Source: Ridgeia piscesae (lineage: Eukaryota; Annelida; Polychaeta; Sabellida; Siboglinidae). From it: a stretch of DNA of 64,000 nucleotides. The stretch is from NCBI GenBank assembly GCA_025642075.2, contig JAODUO010000642.1, forward strand, positions 157,501 to 221,500, read 5' to 3'. The stretch's first letter is position 1; each line of letters starts with the position of its first letter. This document shows positions 47,357-61,321 of the stretch, in pieces. The notes beneath the pieces are model-generated. The model was not told the DNA's origin. It saw only the letters and a program-made list of their open reading frames with translations, and searched no databases. The position numbers and the translations under genes are program-made.

Positions 47357-48281
47357 ACAATGTTTCCACGTGGTTCTGCTTGTGTTTATTGTACACGTGG
47401 TGAGCGGGAAACTTCAGTTCGTCGACGGCAGAAATGTCTGCATATTTCAGTTAGTCGGCGGCAGAAATGTCTAAGTTGCAATTGTCCGGATTTTTAAGAC
47501 GGAGTCATTAAAACAATTATAGGCATCAACTCTTTTTTGTACTAGGAGTTAGTCAGGTAGAGTGAAAAAATGATAACTTGTGCGTAACTAAACTAGTTTA
47601 GTCTATAGACTAAAGTAACTGAATCTAAGATATGACGTGCAGCAATGTAAAGTAGACCAACAGCAACTAATGTTCTAAAAAGAGCTGGCATAATAACTCA
47701 ACTGAGAGTGGCCAGCTGCCATCATCCAGTCGTATTTTTGTCTCATTAACCTTAGGCTTCAGTTATGTAATTACTGAATAAGAGATATGTCATGTCACTA
47801 CATTTTTTTGACAAATTCACATAGTGTTTATGTATGAACAGCAATTAGTTCCTGTGTCTAGATTCATTTTTATGTGTTACTTGTTTGTTGAATAAAATCA
47901 ATCATATTACATTGATACCAACTTTATTTTCGCTTTACTAATTAATGTATTACTTTTACATAGTTTTATTATTTATTTACATACATAATTAATTTGAGAT
48001 GCAAAAACACTAACGACATACATGTACATTAAATTTACCAAATGACACGTACTTTCTATTCAAAGTGGGTGTATACAACTATTTTTATAATATTTTTTAT
48101 TTCAACTTATAATATTTCTGTTCAGTTCCTTGAGATCAAATGCGCAGAGCATGATCACACATTAGAGACTGTAAACACGGAATTCGAAACAACTACGTCT
48201 AGGTTTAGCAAATTAGACATGAATACTTGTTTTCACCACGTGTACAATAGAAATACAAGCAGAACCACGTGGAAACATTGT
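47357..48281. mobile_element. TIR element with about 50-bp inverted ends (ACAATGTTTCCACGTGG)
   Basis: 47357-47408 and 48229-48281 are nearly perfect inverted copies beginning ACAATGTTTCCACGTGG. The left interior has a tandem duplication of GGCAGAAATGTCT. It is non-autonomous, with no transposase. A 162-codon ORF at 48042-48530 runs across the right arm and is not treated as a gene. Confidence 0.65.
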
Positions 48282-48697
48282 GACGTGTACCGTGAAAACA
48301 GAGGCTGTCCACGTGGACACATACTCGTTACTCATTGGTCGAAAAATGCCCTGTTGCGGAACCTACCTGGTGAGGCAAAACGTGCCGTAGGACCTATATA
48401 TGGAGGTACACGTCATGGTGGTCAGCACGATAGCGATCTTTCAGGGTTTAGAGCTGGTCTCCAAAGATCAATCATTACGTATACTTACAATATTGTACCT
48501 ACTGTATTGTTATGTACGCAGTTGATCTGAAATAAATAAAATATCTATCTCTGTGTTGGAACAGTGAGCGGCTATATTTTCGACTTTCTATGCAAAATTC
48601 TAACGTATTTCCCCGTAATACGGAGTCGGCGATCCCACTCTTTTATATCTATGATTATTATGATACTTTACCATTTACTCTTGTCTTGGTTTTGCAG

Positions 48698-48760
48698 ATA
48701 ACATGAATGGTTGCAGCTGGGTGACTCGTTTATTGGCATTGCTGATTGCTGCTAAGTCAG
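48698..48760 (+). CDS. Gene B2 exon: signal peptide
   Basis: After TTTTGCAG the exon starts ATAAC then ATG (48703), giving MNGCSWVTRLLALLIAAKS and a phase-1 donor (TCAG/GTATGC). It is a short, typical secretory signal. A 5' UTR exon must lie upstream because an acceptor precedes it. The phase fits the V-type exon at 53840. Confidence 0.65.
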
Positions 48761-49279
48761 GTATGCAATTTGTATATGGGCGCTGCCGCTGTCTGGAAAA
48801 ATACAATAAAAATGCAGTTTCACAGTCAATGTAATGTACCCAATTGTGTGTCAAGGACACCCAACATTCAAAGTCTTCATTGCAAAAGCTTTTTCTCTAG
48901 CCAAGACCATAACACACACACCCCATTTAGCAACGTATTTTGTAGTGTCAAAGTTTAGTCATTAATGTGCAACAAATATAGAGAGAACCAAAGAGGAAAG
49001 TGACTTTAGAGTACAACAAGAAAATGAAAGACCACTTTAAGACGAACAACATGAAAAATATATGGAAAGGGCTTAAGTATTTACAAAAAGACAAAAGACA
49101 CCAAAATAACCAAAAGACACAAAAATTAATGTAAATCTACTGACTATGCCAGACCTCAATAGATTATAATATTATGCACGTTTCGATTGCCAAGATATTT
49201 ATTTTGAGCTTGAAGGAATGAGGCATAGTCTGGCAAATGTACATCTGGATGAAAAATGGGGAGATTACTGTTGGTAATG

Positions 49280-49390
49280 ATACTAATGAAGCGGTTCTTA
49301 AAATGCTTGGAAAAAAACAAAGCAGTGGGACCTGATGGGGTCAGACCAAATGTACTGAGGACATGTTCGTTTACAGCCATTAAGAAAAGA
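49280..49390 (+). mobile_element. LINE reverse-transcriptase scrap
   Basis: The + strand reads LKMLGKNKAVGPDGVRPNVL, the conserved K(A/S)xGPDGxxxxxL motif at the start of many LINE RT domains. Only about 110 bp are recognisable. Confidence 0.6.
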
Positions 49391-49699
49391 CATTTCTACA
49401 TGTTTTTAATACAAATTCAGCTCTCACAAAAACTGTTTAAAATGTATGTCCATAATATGGATTTTTAGATTATTTGATAAACTGCCTACAATTTGCAGTC
49501 ACCAGCAAACTCTTGATTCAGAATAGAATGTTATAGCGGACGTCATCTGCACCAATAAAACCATACCAGAACTACTTTGAATTGAAAGTTTGTAAAACAA
49601 AAGAAATGTTGTTTAATGTTTTAAGGAAGATACAAAAATATGCCAGATTTTTTGGTCATTAAAATGGTTGAAGTCAACTGAGTGGTGACTTTTGCGGCG

Positions 49700-50345
49700 T
49701 ACGTATTCGTCGATATTTGCCTCTTTCTGTTGCAAAAACTATCGCGCTAGTCACTAGTAGATTAGACTATTGCAATTGAAGCTTTTCATAATATTGCTAT
49801 TAAGGACATGACAAAACTACAACAGGTTCAGAATTGCTTAGCAAAGGTTGTGACTAGGTCTCAAAGTTGTACTCATTCTATGCTGCTTCTAAAGTCTTTG
49901 CACTGGCTTCCTGTCCAATATTGTATCGTCTTTAAGATTAGTACTATTGCCTACCAGGCACTTTCCTGTAAGCAGCCACCGTATTTACATTCTTTACTTA
50001 CTCCTGTAAGTAAGCGTGTTCAGCTTTGGATCGATTTACTTTGTCCCTAAAGTCAATAGTAGTATTGGGACTAGGGCTTTTGCTATGGGTGCGCCCACTC
50101 TTTGGAATATGCTTCCTTCTAGTGTTAAATCAGTTGAACATATTGCTAAATGTCGCCCATTTAAAGATATACTTTTACCACCTTGTCTATCCACCATAGC
50201 TCCCTCTCATGTCAATCAATCTGAAGACAACTGAATTTTGTATTGACTCTCAGATCGATTAAAACTTTTGTATTGTTGCGCCTCTGAGCTCCGTTTCTAA
50301 GTATTTAGGCGCAATAGAAGTTATCTAATTATTATTATCATTATG
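49700..50345 (+). mobile_element. CR1/L2-type LINE, C-terminal fragment
   Basis: The + strand encodes KLQQVQNCLAKVVTRSQSCT, LLKSLHWLPVQYCIVFKIST, SKQPPYLHSLLTP-like sequence and TRAFAMGAPTLWNMLPSSVK in two frames, then an (ATT)n-type tail near 50330. These are standard L2/CR1 C-terminal motifs. Confidence 0.85.
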
Positions 50346-50680
50346 TACTAGGGTATGGAATATGGTATATTGTTGATGGCTCTAAGATGTGGTTATTTAG
50401 TAAGAAATTACCTTAATTTGTAGTGAAACGTACGTTTCGACCCATCAGCTATGAGTCTAATTGGTCAAGTAATGCATGGTGCCATGCAATATAGCTCAGA
50501 CTTTCGGCGGTATAATTTGGCTGTATATGGTATCCTTGGTCTAAGTTCATGTATAACAATAAAGTCCTGACTCGAGAATTAAACTGGCATCAGATGAAAT
50601 TGAAGGAGGTAATTTACTTGATACCACTGCGCTAAGGGTCACTGCGGCCTTCTCTACCCGCGTAAATGATGAATGGTCAG

Positions 50681-50797
<117 letters not shown>

Positions 50798-51759
50798 AGT
50801 GAATACACTTGGGGAAATAAAAAATTGAGTGGACCATTTCGTAAAGATTGTATACATTAGTTTATGCGTTATTAAACATACGGTTGAATTTGATCTGTTT
50901 TACTGTTTATTTTATATACAATTATTGATATAATGATTACACTGATATATACGAAGGCGGCATCTACCCCAATACATAAGTAATAATCTTTTATAAAGCA
51001 ACCATTTGTTATCATGATATATATGGGAATATACATTATTTGATTTGTATTTTGTTTATTAACAACAGTTCATCTAACTGTAAAGTTATGACATTTTCCC
51101 TGAGTTAAGTAATCTGGGAAACTAAACGAAAACGTCAAATAAAATACAAATAAAATGACACAGCTGAATCCAAGTTGTTTTAGTGTCCACGTTTCAAATT
51201 TATCTTCCACAAATTCATTTTATATTGCATTTAATTTAGGTTTTTAAACTTTGTGCATGTCTCTTGCCAAGTGCTAATTTGCCAGTAATAACACATTTCT
51301 ACATTTTCACGATGAAATATCTCTGGAAATGTAATTCACATCTCTTTACAAATCGGTGTATATGTTTTTGTCCTTTGAGTCGGGTAATATTATTTTATTC
51401 CAGTAATTAGTAGAAACGTTGTGTTATGTCAAAACTTGTATTTTATTTATTTCCTTACCCAAGTCTATTCATATTATGATTGGTCAATCTAGCCATGGTT
51501 TAGCAACATGTATAGTTTTTGTCTTTAAAAAATGATCAGTTATTTAACCTAATACAATCAAAATTCTAATGCAATTAGTTACGTGTTACAACAATAAATT
51601 CATGGTTTCAGATTAAAATGACATGGTGTGTTTAAACTTCATGTTATTGTTAGTAGGTTTGTCTAGAGTGCTAGACTTGTTATCTTTAAATTAATGATTG
51701 ATCACGGCTTGTGGATTTGCCGCCAAAACCAATTTCAACCCAAGCAACCAGCATTTCTA

Positions 51760-52400
51760 ACATCGAGTAAAAGAGGCCTGCCTGTTGCACAGGCCCACCC
51801 ATGATTGAAGCATAGTGTTAGTCACTGTGCATAGTTTATAACAGGACAACTGATCATCCTTTATGACACGAAACGAGTTCAAACTGGTAGCTGGCCGCGG
51901 GGTAGAAAGCCTAAAGACCGATTAGCATCCACCCGTTTTCCTCGCCTCCTTTTCCCGTCAACTTTCTGTGCATCTGGTCTTTTTGCCGGTTATTCATCTG
52001 CCATTTTTCTACATGACTAGCCAATGTACGTAACCTCACAAATTTCTGATTAGAACTTTCCTTCACTCCAACCTCCACTCTCATTTCATCCATTTTCTCT
52101 TATCAGGTCCCTTAACTCCCACGATTATTCTTACCAGGTTGTTTTTTGCAAATCTTGACCTTCTCATGTTATTTCTCTGTTAGTGCCATTGTCTCTAGTG
52201 CATCCATGTTTGCTGGGGCAACAAACGAGCTGAGCACATTTCCTTTACGTTTATGTGATATGAGGCTATCTCCCATCACCCCTTCAACATTCCTCCAAGC
52301 GTTTGCCCCGGTTGTAATCATCGTTGTAACCAAAGCAATTAATCTAGTAGATTTTGCACTGGGAAAATGCCACTTACTATCGTGAATTTATAAATTGTAA
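51760..52400 (-). mobile_element. LINE RT C-terminal fragment
   Basis: Minus strand: ANAWRNVEGVMGDSLISHKR, KGNVLSSFVAPANMDALETM, MDEMRVEVGVKESSNQKFVR and ASHVEKWQ. These are degraded forms of the GHVERMGD-type C-terminal region of a non-LTR RT. Frame shifts are present. Confidence 0.7.
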
Positions 52401-52743
52401 TACGCAACGTTACATGTTGTGAAGTTACTGGATGAACGCCAACGTCACATCATCTATGTTAAGGTAGGAATGTTTAGTTTTTGTTTCATCAGGGTAAGTG
52501 ATACATTTTGATATTTGTCATGGTCTTTGTCAGTATGTCTGAGAGAGTACAGTGAGAAATGTGGGCTGATGTCATGAAGGCGCTTTGGGTTCGTGTGTCT
52601 TTAATAATGTGTCGTTTCTCTCTTACTTTCTAACTTTGATGCCTTCTCTGAATGGTTTTGCTGAACTGCCAACTATATTGGTCAGAGAACTTGGTTTTCA
52701 TGTCGTTATTCATTTTAAGCAAGTTGGTTTTTAATTATATTAA

Positions 52744-52745
<2 letters not shown>

Positions 52746-52806
<61 letters not shown>
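52746..52806. repeat. (AT)n microsatellite
   Basis: About 60 bp of AT repeat. Confidence 0.95.
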
Positions 52807-52811
<5 letters not shown>

Positions 52812-53839
52812 GTTTGTTTGGTTGTCGGGTGGCCCGCTCCTATGCAAAATCCTGGTTACGCCACTGTTGGTTGCATGAAGACATTTACAGCAGATCTATT
52901 AAAGAATTTAAACGCGAATGAGACGACAGCTCCAATATCATACCAATTCATAAAGGTTTTTATATGTTCGTATTGCAAAAAAAATTGCCAGTGTCACTCG
53001 TGTGTATACATTATATACTTATATTTCTTGACTACATTGACATAAGACAACAATGCCATCTCTGATAAATGTTAGTTTCTTTAGTTCAGTTTCCGTACAA
53101 CAATGATTTTACTATACATAATGATATGTTTCACTTGTACTTTCATTATATTTAATTATTATAATTTGTTTAACTACTGTTATCAACACTACTGAAGAGA
53201 GTTTGTAATTTGGATTTTAGTGTGTAAATAAAATGTATTATTATTTGAATGTAGACCCATTGTCGCAGATATCTAGTTGAATACGACGTTTCGTTAACAT
53301 TGTTGAAATGGCTAACTGGGTAGGTCTAGTAACCTTTACCAAATTTGTCGCGACGAGCTAAAACAAAAACATTTACAAAGCTCATAAAAGCGTAAGTTTA
53401 ACCCAGAACTTTGAAATTTGGTACATAGAAAAAATTGTTTGTCCTGGCTGATAATTGTATTGGCAAGACAAGGTTTTTTTGCCTGAAAACATAATACACA
53501 ATAATAGCGAGTGATGTTTATTTTCAGTTCCCGTAAAGGTTTAGCTGGTTTTCCAAAATAAATCAAGACACCTGTATTATGTTTATGTCACACATCTCCA
53601 TGAAAATGGATAAATCAAATTTCTCCAAGACAAACGTTGTCATATATCCAGGGGCATAGGTCACATAACTTAGAAACAAAACCTCAACTCGCAAGCACAA
53701 CAGTTTGATTTGACACGTCCCGTTATGTCACTTAGTTACAAACCATATTTCAATGCTCTGGGTTAAATATTCACGTAGAGACGAAGAAGACGTTTTAGTT
53801 CAACGTTGACAGCTCGCAACTTTTGTTTACCTCATGTAG

Positions 53840-54166
53840 GCGAGATGTCGTCACACGACGATCCGCACATAGTGGTCTATGTGTCAGACACTATTATGTT
53901 GCCATGTAACCACACTGTCGCCAAGTCAGACCTTCAGGCTGTCGCGTGGAGGAAAGATACTGATACGATACTAGGAGAGTATGACATTATTGACGACCCT
54001 CCCGTATCCTTTTATGGCGTCATGGAAGGTCGAGCCAATGTCAAGGTGTTCCCGCCAGCCCTACAGTTCTCCAATAGTTCACTGGAGGATGCTGGTGTCT
54101 ACCAGTGCGAAGTGTTCCCAATGAAAGGCGAGGCCACCATAAACCGCTACATAGTCATAGTCAACG
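53840..54166 (+). CDS. Gene B2 exon: first V-type immunoglobulin domain
   Basis: 109 codons, phase 1 at both ends (CATGTAG acceptor, G/GTAGGG donor). The Ig core is present: IMLPCNHTVAKSDLQAVAW (Cys and Trp) and LEDAGVYQCEV (DxGxYxC). The PPVSFYG and VKVFPPALQFSN stretches are shared with the B1 and second B2 V domains. Sequons NHT and NSS are present. The frame is intact. Confidence 0.88.
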
Positions 54167-55044
54167 GTAGGGAACTTCTTTATATAGAGACACATTCCCC
54201 TGTCATATACAAGTTTGGAACGGATTGTAAGTCTAGTATATGTGTATGAACACCGAATATGTTTGGACTGGTAAAGTGTTGATCCTGCAGGATATCATAT
54301 GTGTAAAGTATATATCAGAAAGTATTAATTAAAGTACTTTATTTCGATAAAGTATTTAAAAAGATTATGGTAAATGTGCGTGTTGTCCGACAGTATAGTC
54401 TACCAGGCACATTATCAAAAGAAATTGCAATAAAACAATATTTGAACGAGTGGCACCAACTAGTGTCAAGCTTAGAACCACTTCTTTTTATTCTGCCATC
54501 ATCGTCTTTTAACGGTGATGTTTGTAGACTGTGCTAGGTTTGCGTTTCTCTCAATTGCCTTCCTGCAACTGGTACAGTCCTGAGCATCCCATGAGTTGTT
54601 ACCCACCAGTCTCAAGTCTGCAGACACAGAGTTCTGTCAGGTTTCCCTTGTTATATTATAAGAAATCGACTTACTTTGGATCATAATTTATTGAAACGTG
54701 CGACGCTTCGGCTCAGTCTACATATACCGTCTATTCCTGTTTTGTTTTGAAATTTGTGAACAAAAAAAGGACACATAAGTTTATTCATTTTCATATTTGA
54801 GGTAAGACAAAATTTAAATAGTTTCTGTACTTTGGGTGCCTTGGCATGTTACCTTGTCAGCGAAAGGTAGCGTTTTGAAAACATTCGCTGAAATTGCATC
54901 GTTGCTTAACTATCTTTGCCGACAAATACGTCATTTTATTCTTACAGGTCCTCTTCTAGGGCATTCCTGCCTCTTTCTGAAAGTATTGATTATTTAATGA
55001 ATTATATTAACCTTTCCGAGGTCAACAATTTATTAGTTACTATG
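54167..55044. other. Gene B2 intron 2, first part
   Basis: The start (TTGATCCTGCAGGAT) is similar to the matching intron after the second V exon near 61425. Nothing else is recognised before the nested transposons. Confidence 0.5.
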
Positions 55045-55285
55045 TTAAAGATAAATACTTAATAATTTATAGAAACGGAGATCATGATCATTAAACCTCA
55101 ACAAAATTTGCAACATCTTGACAAAACTGATATCGAGATATGCATCAATGGAGACAAGACTCCAAGTTGGAAATAATCGTAACCCTTTAGAGCTCCAGAT
55201 GTTCTTGAGCTGTATAAATGCTCTTCTCGCCTTGCCAATCCTTACTCTAACATCTGCTTTGGAGTCACCCTGCATGCCAATGCTC
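55045..55285 (-). mobile_element. LINE B, downstream part
   Basis: Minus strand: GMQGDSKADVRVRIGKARRA and FIQLKNIWSSKGLRL, the RIGKAxxAFxxLxxIW segment of a non-LTR RT. The upstream part lies at 58415-58815, beyond an inserted RTE element. Confidence 0.75.
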
Positions 55286-55394
55286 ATCATCACCAGCATC
55301 GTTGTGCACCCGTAGTGTCCCGTGGATGGGGGCGAACGCCTCAGCATGCCGCTTCTTCATCTGCCTATCTTGCGCTATCCTTTGCCAGATGGTA

Positions 55395-55922
55395 CTAGTC
55401 AGGTTGCCAAAGCTGATTTTGGGCCTATCCATGCACCGACGGATACTATAGTTTTTTCTCGCTGAATTCTATATCCTTAGGACCTCTATAATGAATGAAT
55501 ATCAAGCGAATATCCTTAAGCAATTCGAGATACCCAAGATGGCGGCCAAGATGGCGGCCAAGATAGCGGCCAAGATGGCCGCCGGCGCCAATAGAAAAAT
55601 AACTTTTGAACCAGTGGACCTAGAATACACGTGATACCACGTTTTTAGCTAAACTTGTTATGAGCAGTCCATTGTTTGGGTTATTTTTGTGACCATATAA
55701 CGGTCGAGGGCATGTAGCGTTCATTCTATATAAAATAAATACGCCGCCATATAAAATTTAATCTTAAAGCAGGAACATAAATAAAACCACCAGCCAACAT
55801 AGAGAATGAAATATCAAAATAAATAAATAATATCCTACATGTGGGGAAAACAGCGTACGCATGCCCGGCTGTGTGTATTGCATCCCGCCTGTATACGCCA
55901 TGGTTGAAGTAGCTAATATACA

Positions 55923-55974
<52 letters not shown>

Positions 55975-56666
55975 AAAAGTAACATTTCACTAGTGTTCTT
56001 TTAATTATTATCACTATTTATATCATAGTGATCAACGTAACCAGTCAATGATATTGTGCATGCTGAATAGAAATCGATGTATGATATTCGCAATAAATCG
56101 ACAAACCTGTCTAACATTCTAACCTCACACAGACGTCATGATGTTTATCTCAATAGCAAACATATACTATTATGTGTCTATTATGGAACAACATGCATGT
56201 CAACTATTCAAATGACATATTCAAATGTAAGTTTATTTACTTGATTTTTCAGATATACAGAACATGTGAAACGATGTAGATAATTTACTGTGGTGATGAT
56301 GCGATATTGAACTAAGAATAAAGCATAGCGTAACTATTAATAGTGGTGATGGATTGGCTGGTCAATTGATGCAATGGATGACAAATGTGTTTTCAAAGTT
56401 TGCTACAGTTGCTCAGATAATTAAAGACCACATATTAGCCAGAACTGTAAGATACTGCACAATATTATGAAAGACAGTGAAATGCAAGGTGATCATTTGC
56501 ATCAGATCTTCAGACAAAATGGTAAAACAAAAGGTGGTGCTACGTATCAAGGGAATATAATATATTGTTTGTAACAAAGTTTCTAACAAAGGCTAAGCAG
56601 AAAACAATCCAGTAAGAAAAAACGATATCAGTCGGTCAGGGTATACCTGTCTGGCGACCTGACTAG
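55395..56666. mobile_element. TIR element (CTAGTCAGGTTGCC) inserted in LINE A
   Basis: CTAGTCAGGTTGCC at 55395-55408 and GGCGACCTGACTAG at 56653-56666 are inverted with one mismatch. They break the RTE coding sequence between WKG and TIWQRIAQDR; the undisturbed copy near 6240 has the junction intact. Flanks are compatible with insertion at TA, with one base changed. The interior of 1.27 kb has no transposase, a 12-bp CAAGATGGCGGC array and an (AT)n tract at 55934-55971. Confidence 0.7.
55535..55583. repeat. 12-bp tandem array, AAGATGGCGGCC, four copies
   Basis: Four head-to-tail copies, two with one substitution. Each perfect copy matches the YY1-type core AAGATGGCGGC. Confidence 0.8.
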
Positions 56667-58414
56667 ACCCTTCCAGTAGTCGTCTAGTTCGTCTCTCCGG
56701 TCTCGCCGGTCTTTCTCTAGGTCTTTTCCTTTCGTTGGGTTTCCAGGTGGCGATACTCTGTGTCCATCGGTTATCTCGTATCTTACTGACGTGCCCTGCT
56801 CAGGTCCATTTCCGTTTCCTGACTTGTTCAATCACATCTGTGACCGTCGTCTTTTCTGTTACCCAGAAATTTGTTTTTCTTTCACGGTATGTGATGTTTA
56901 ACATACTCCTGTCCATCTTTATTTGTGCGGCTGCTATCTTGTTCATTGCTTGGGTGGTGAGTGCTCATGTTTCAGCGCTGTGTGTGATTGCTGGAAGTAC
57001 GCATGAAGACTGTCTCTTCAAGCATGTTCCAATGTTACCGTTGTAGATGTCGGGGTGCTTGGCGAATGCTGTCCTTCCGGCCGTGATTCTTCTTTGAATC
57101 TCCTTGTCTTGATTTTTGTCTCTGATGCTGTATCTCTGTCCCAAGTAGATGTAGCTTTCAATGTTCTCGATCTAGGTGTTGTTGACATACATTGGTGTGT
57201 CATTTTATTTCATCGCCTTTGTCTTGGACTTGTTCATCGTCAACTAGCTCATGTAGCATTTGTTGTAGTTGTTGTGGTGTATTAGCGCATATGAGTATGT
57301 CGTCGGCGAAGCGAAGATAACTAAGATATTCGCCGTCTATCTTCAAGCCTCTGGTTTCCCAAGTCAGTCGTCGGAATATGTTTTTCGAATGTTGCCGTTA
57401 ACAGCTTGGACGATATAGTATCTCCCTGTCGTACTCCTCTCCTGATATTGATCTTGTTGCTTTCTTTGTGTAGGAGGACTGTCGTTGAGTTGCTTGTGTA
57501 GATTTCCTTCAAGTGTTTGATGTACACAGATTCTTTCCCCTGTTCTTGAAGCGAGCACTGCTTGAGTTTGCACTGAGTCGAAGGCTTTCTCGTAATTGAC
57601 GAATGGGATGCAGAGTGGAATATTATATTCTCTGCACTTCTCCATCAGTTGGTTTACGACGTGGATATATGGTCTGTCATTGAATATCTGCTTCTGACTC
57701 CAGCTTGCTCTCGTGGCTGGTTGTCGTTGAGTGTCTTCTCTAGCCTTTTATAACTTTCATGAGTACTTTATACATATTTGATAGTAGACCTATCGATCTG
57801 TAATTCTTGGGGTATTTCTTATTTCCTTTCTTGAAGATTACCATCATCTCAGCGTTCTTCCACGATAACCATTTAGTGTACAGCTTAGCAAGTGTCTTCG
57901 AGATGGTATCTTCTTATGCTTTCAATGTATCGATGTTCATATGGTCGTTGCCTGTTGCTGTCCCATTCTTCACATCTCGAACTGCTGCGTCCACCTCCCA
58001 TGATGTTATCTCTGGTACATCGTTTGGGTCAATGTGGATTATGGTACTCTGTTCACTGTCGTATTGTTCGGCGTAGAATTCCTTTATTCGTTCAATGCTC
58101 GTATTTTGATCATGGATTTCTCTACCATGCTTGTCCAAGAGTGAGATCAGTCTGTCTTCGCCCAGCTTCGGCGTTCTTCGGACTTTCCTCAGGCTCATTG
58201 ATGTCGTGATCGTTTCTTGTATAATCTTTTGGTTGTATTTCCTGATTTATGTGGCATCTACTCTTGGTGGCCTCTTGTTCATCACTGTTTTCCATTCCTC
58301 CTCTACGTCCAATTTGATGTTGCTCATAACCATTCTGTGGTCACTTCCAATGTTGACCTAGTTGATGACTGTTACGTATGTGACGTCTGTGATGTCTAGC
58401 CTGTTTGTCAGGAT

Positions 58415-58815
58415 ACCAGTGATACTACGCAGGTAAGTGAAGACATCTACCTCTTCAATTGAATGATGTTCCAGTGTGACTGGCTCACGGAAGGCTGTAT
58501 TAATCTTACGTACTTTGTCTTTCCTTTATGTGCACTGAGGCCGACTCGTGAAGAGATGGCTGCCAGTTTATTGTTTCCCTGCATCTGCCAGAGGCTGTGG
58601 GAACTCAGAGCCCAATTGTCAGCAAAACCCACGTCTATAGTTACATCCGCATTGTCCAGTGCATTCCTGTTCGTGTCTGTGTTGTTCGTGTCTTCGTAAG
58701 TCAACCGATGACCAAAGGAAAGAGGAACAAGGAGAGCAGGCAGCCTTGTCTAACTCTGGTCTTCACTTCTAAATGGTTCGGCCACGGCTCATTTTAAGCT
58801 CTTATTACATAAAGC
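58415..58815 (-). mobile_element. LINE B, upstream part
   Basis: Minus strand: RLPALLVPLSFG-type sequence, VGFADNWALSSHSLWQMQGN (mutated FADD box), LAAISSRVGLSAHKGKTKYV and EEVDVFTYL. It continues in frame into the part at 55045-55285 once LINE A is removed. About 90 bp of it are also present in the B2 intron at about 61466-61560. Confidence 0.75.
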
Positions 58816-59043
58816 AATAACTCTTTGTAGTAAAGTATTTTGTCGATTTAGATATCTCGTTATGCTACTGCAAGTCACTGATGCTCTACCTCTTTATACT
58901 GAATGTTAAATATAGCAAAAACAAATTGAGAAACGTTCACTAGTTTGCATGTAATACAAAAAAGGGGTGGACAATGATGCTGATTCTAATTTAACCCACT
59001 GATTATTTATATTATAATTACATATCAACATTTTGCCTTTCAG

Positions 59044-59394
59044 CGAAACCTTTCAATGAGGCAATTCGACTGAGTGGTCAGTCTTATCAGGACTGTGAGG
59101 AGGTTTATTTATCGGAATCAACAGACGCCCTCCTCTCACTCACTTGTACCGCTTCCTCAAAGCCAAGTTCACGTTTGTCGTGGACGGCCGATCCTGCGAC
59201 ACCAGCCCTGGTGGTAAATCAGTCTATTGTTGATGAATGCACTACAGCGAATGACATTGTGACGTGCGAACGAAATGCAACTATTGTCACCAAGGATTTG
59301 AAGTATTTGGTGCAAGTGACGTGTGCCACCCACTTTGATGATAACCAGACAGCTATAACCAGCAAGAGAGCCTGTGTGGTCCTTGTGCCTCATG
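59044..59394 (+). CDS. Gene B2 exon: first C2-type immunoglobulin domain
   Basis: 117 codons, phase 1 both ends (TTTCAG acceptor, G/GTAAGT donor). It has LSLTCTASSKPSSRLSW and LVQVTCATH, and keeps all four extra cysteines of the B1 domain (YQDCEE, DECTT, IVTCER, RACVV). It starts KPFNEAIRLSG. The frame is intact. No transmembrane exon follows before the next V exon, so this domain is expected to be followed in the mRNA by the second V domain. Confidence 0.88.
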
Positions 59395-61003
<1,609 letters not shown>

Positions 61004-61321
61004 GCGAACGGTCGACAGAATACATAGTGGGCTACGTGTCAGACACTTTGACACTGCCGTGTGACCTACATGTCGCCAAGTCAGATCTTAAGGCTGTCGT
61101 GTGGAGGAAAGATAGTGTGACAAAAATTGCAACGTATGACATTGGCGATGACCCTCCCGTGTCCTTCTATGGGTCCTTGGCAGGTCGAGCCAGTGCCAAA
61201 GTGTTCCCACCAACCCTCACGTTCTCCAATGGCTCACTGGATGATGGTGGTGTCTACCTGTGCGAAGTGTTCCCAGAAAAAGACAATCTCATCGTATACC
61301 GCTACATACTCACAGTCAACG
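61004..61321 (+). CDS. Gene B2 exon: second V-type immunoglobulin domain
   Basis: 106 codons, phase 1 both ends (AAAG acceptor, G/GTAGGG donor). The Ig core is LTLPCDLHVAKSDLKAVVW and LDDGGVYLCEV. It shares PPVSFYGS and FSNGS with the other V domains. The frame is intact. It is closest to the first B2 V domain in the linker to the donor (both continue GTAGGGAA in the intron), indicating duplication within B2. Confidence 0.88.

Larger units (their letters stand above)
55286..58415 (-). mobile_element. RTE-type LINE A inserted in LINE B
   Basis: Minus strand from the end of the endonuclease (VNIGSDHRMVMSNIKLDVE) through RT (FVNYEKAFDSVQTQAVLAS, KINIRRGVRQGDTISSKLLT) to the C-terminal region (YIYLGQRYSIRDKNQDKEIQ-type, TDVIEQVRKRKWT, QRIAQDRQMKKRHAEAF) and a short GATGATGAG tail near 55286. 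It is 5'-truncated, with many stops. It is closely related to the copy at 6150-6900 and is itself interrupted by a TIR element at 55395-56666. Confidence 0.85.

Noticed and set aside
48042..48530. 162-codon ORF as a protein-coding gene
   Set aside because: It runs through the inverted arm of a TIR element and has no recognisable domain; kept only as a finding.
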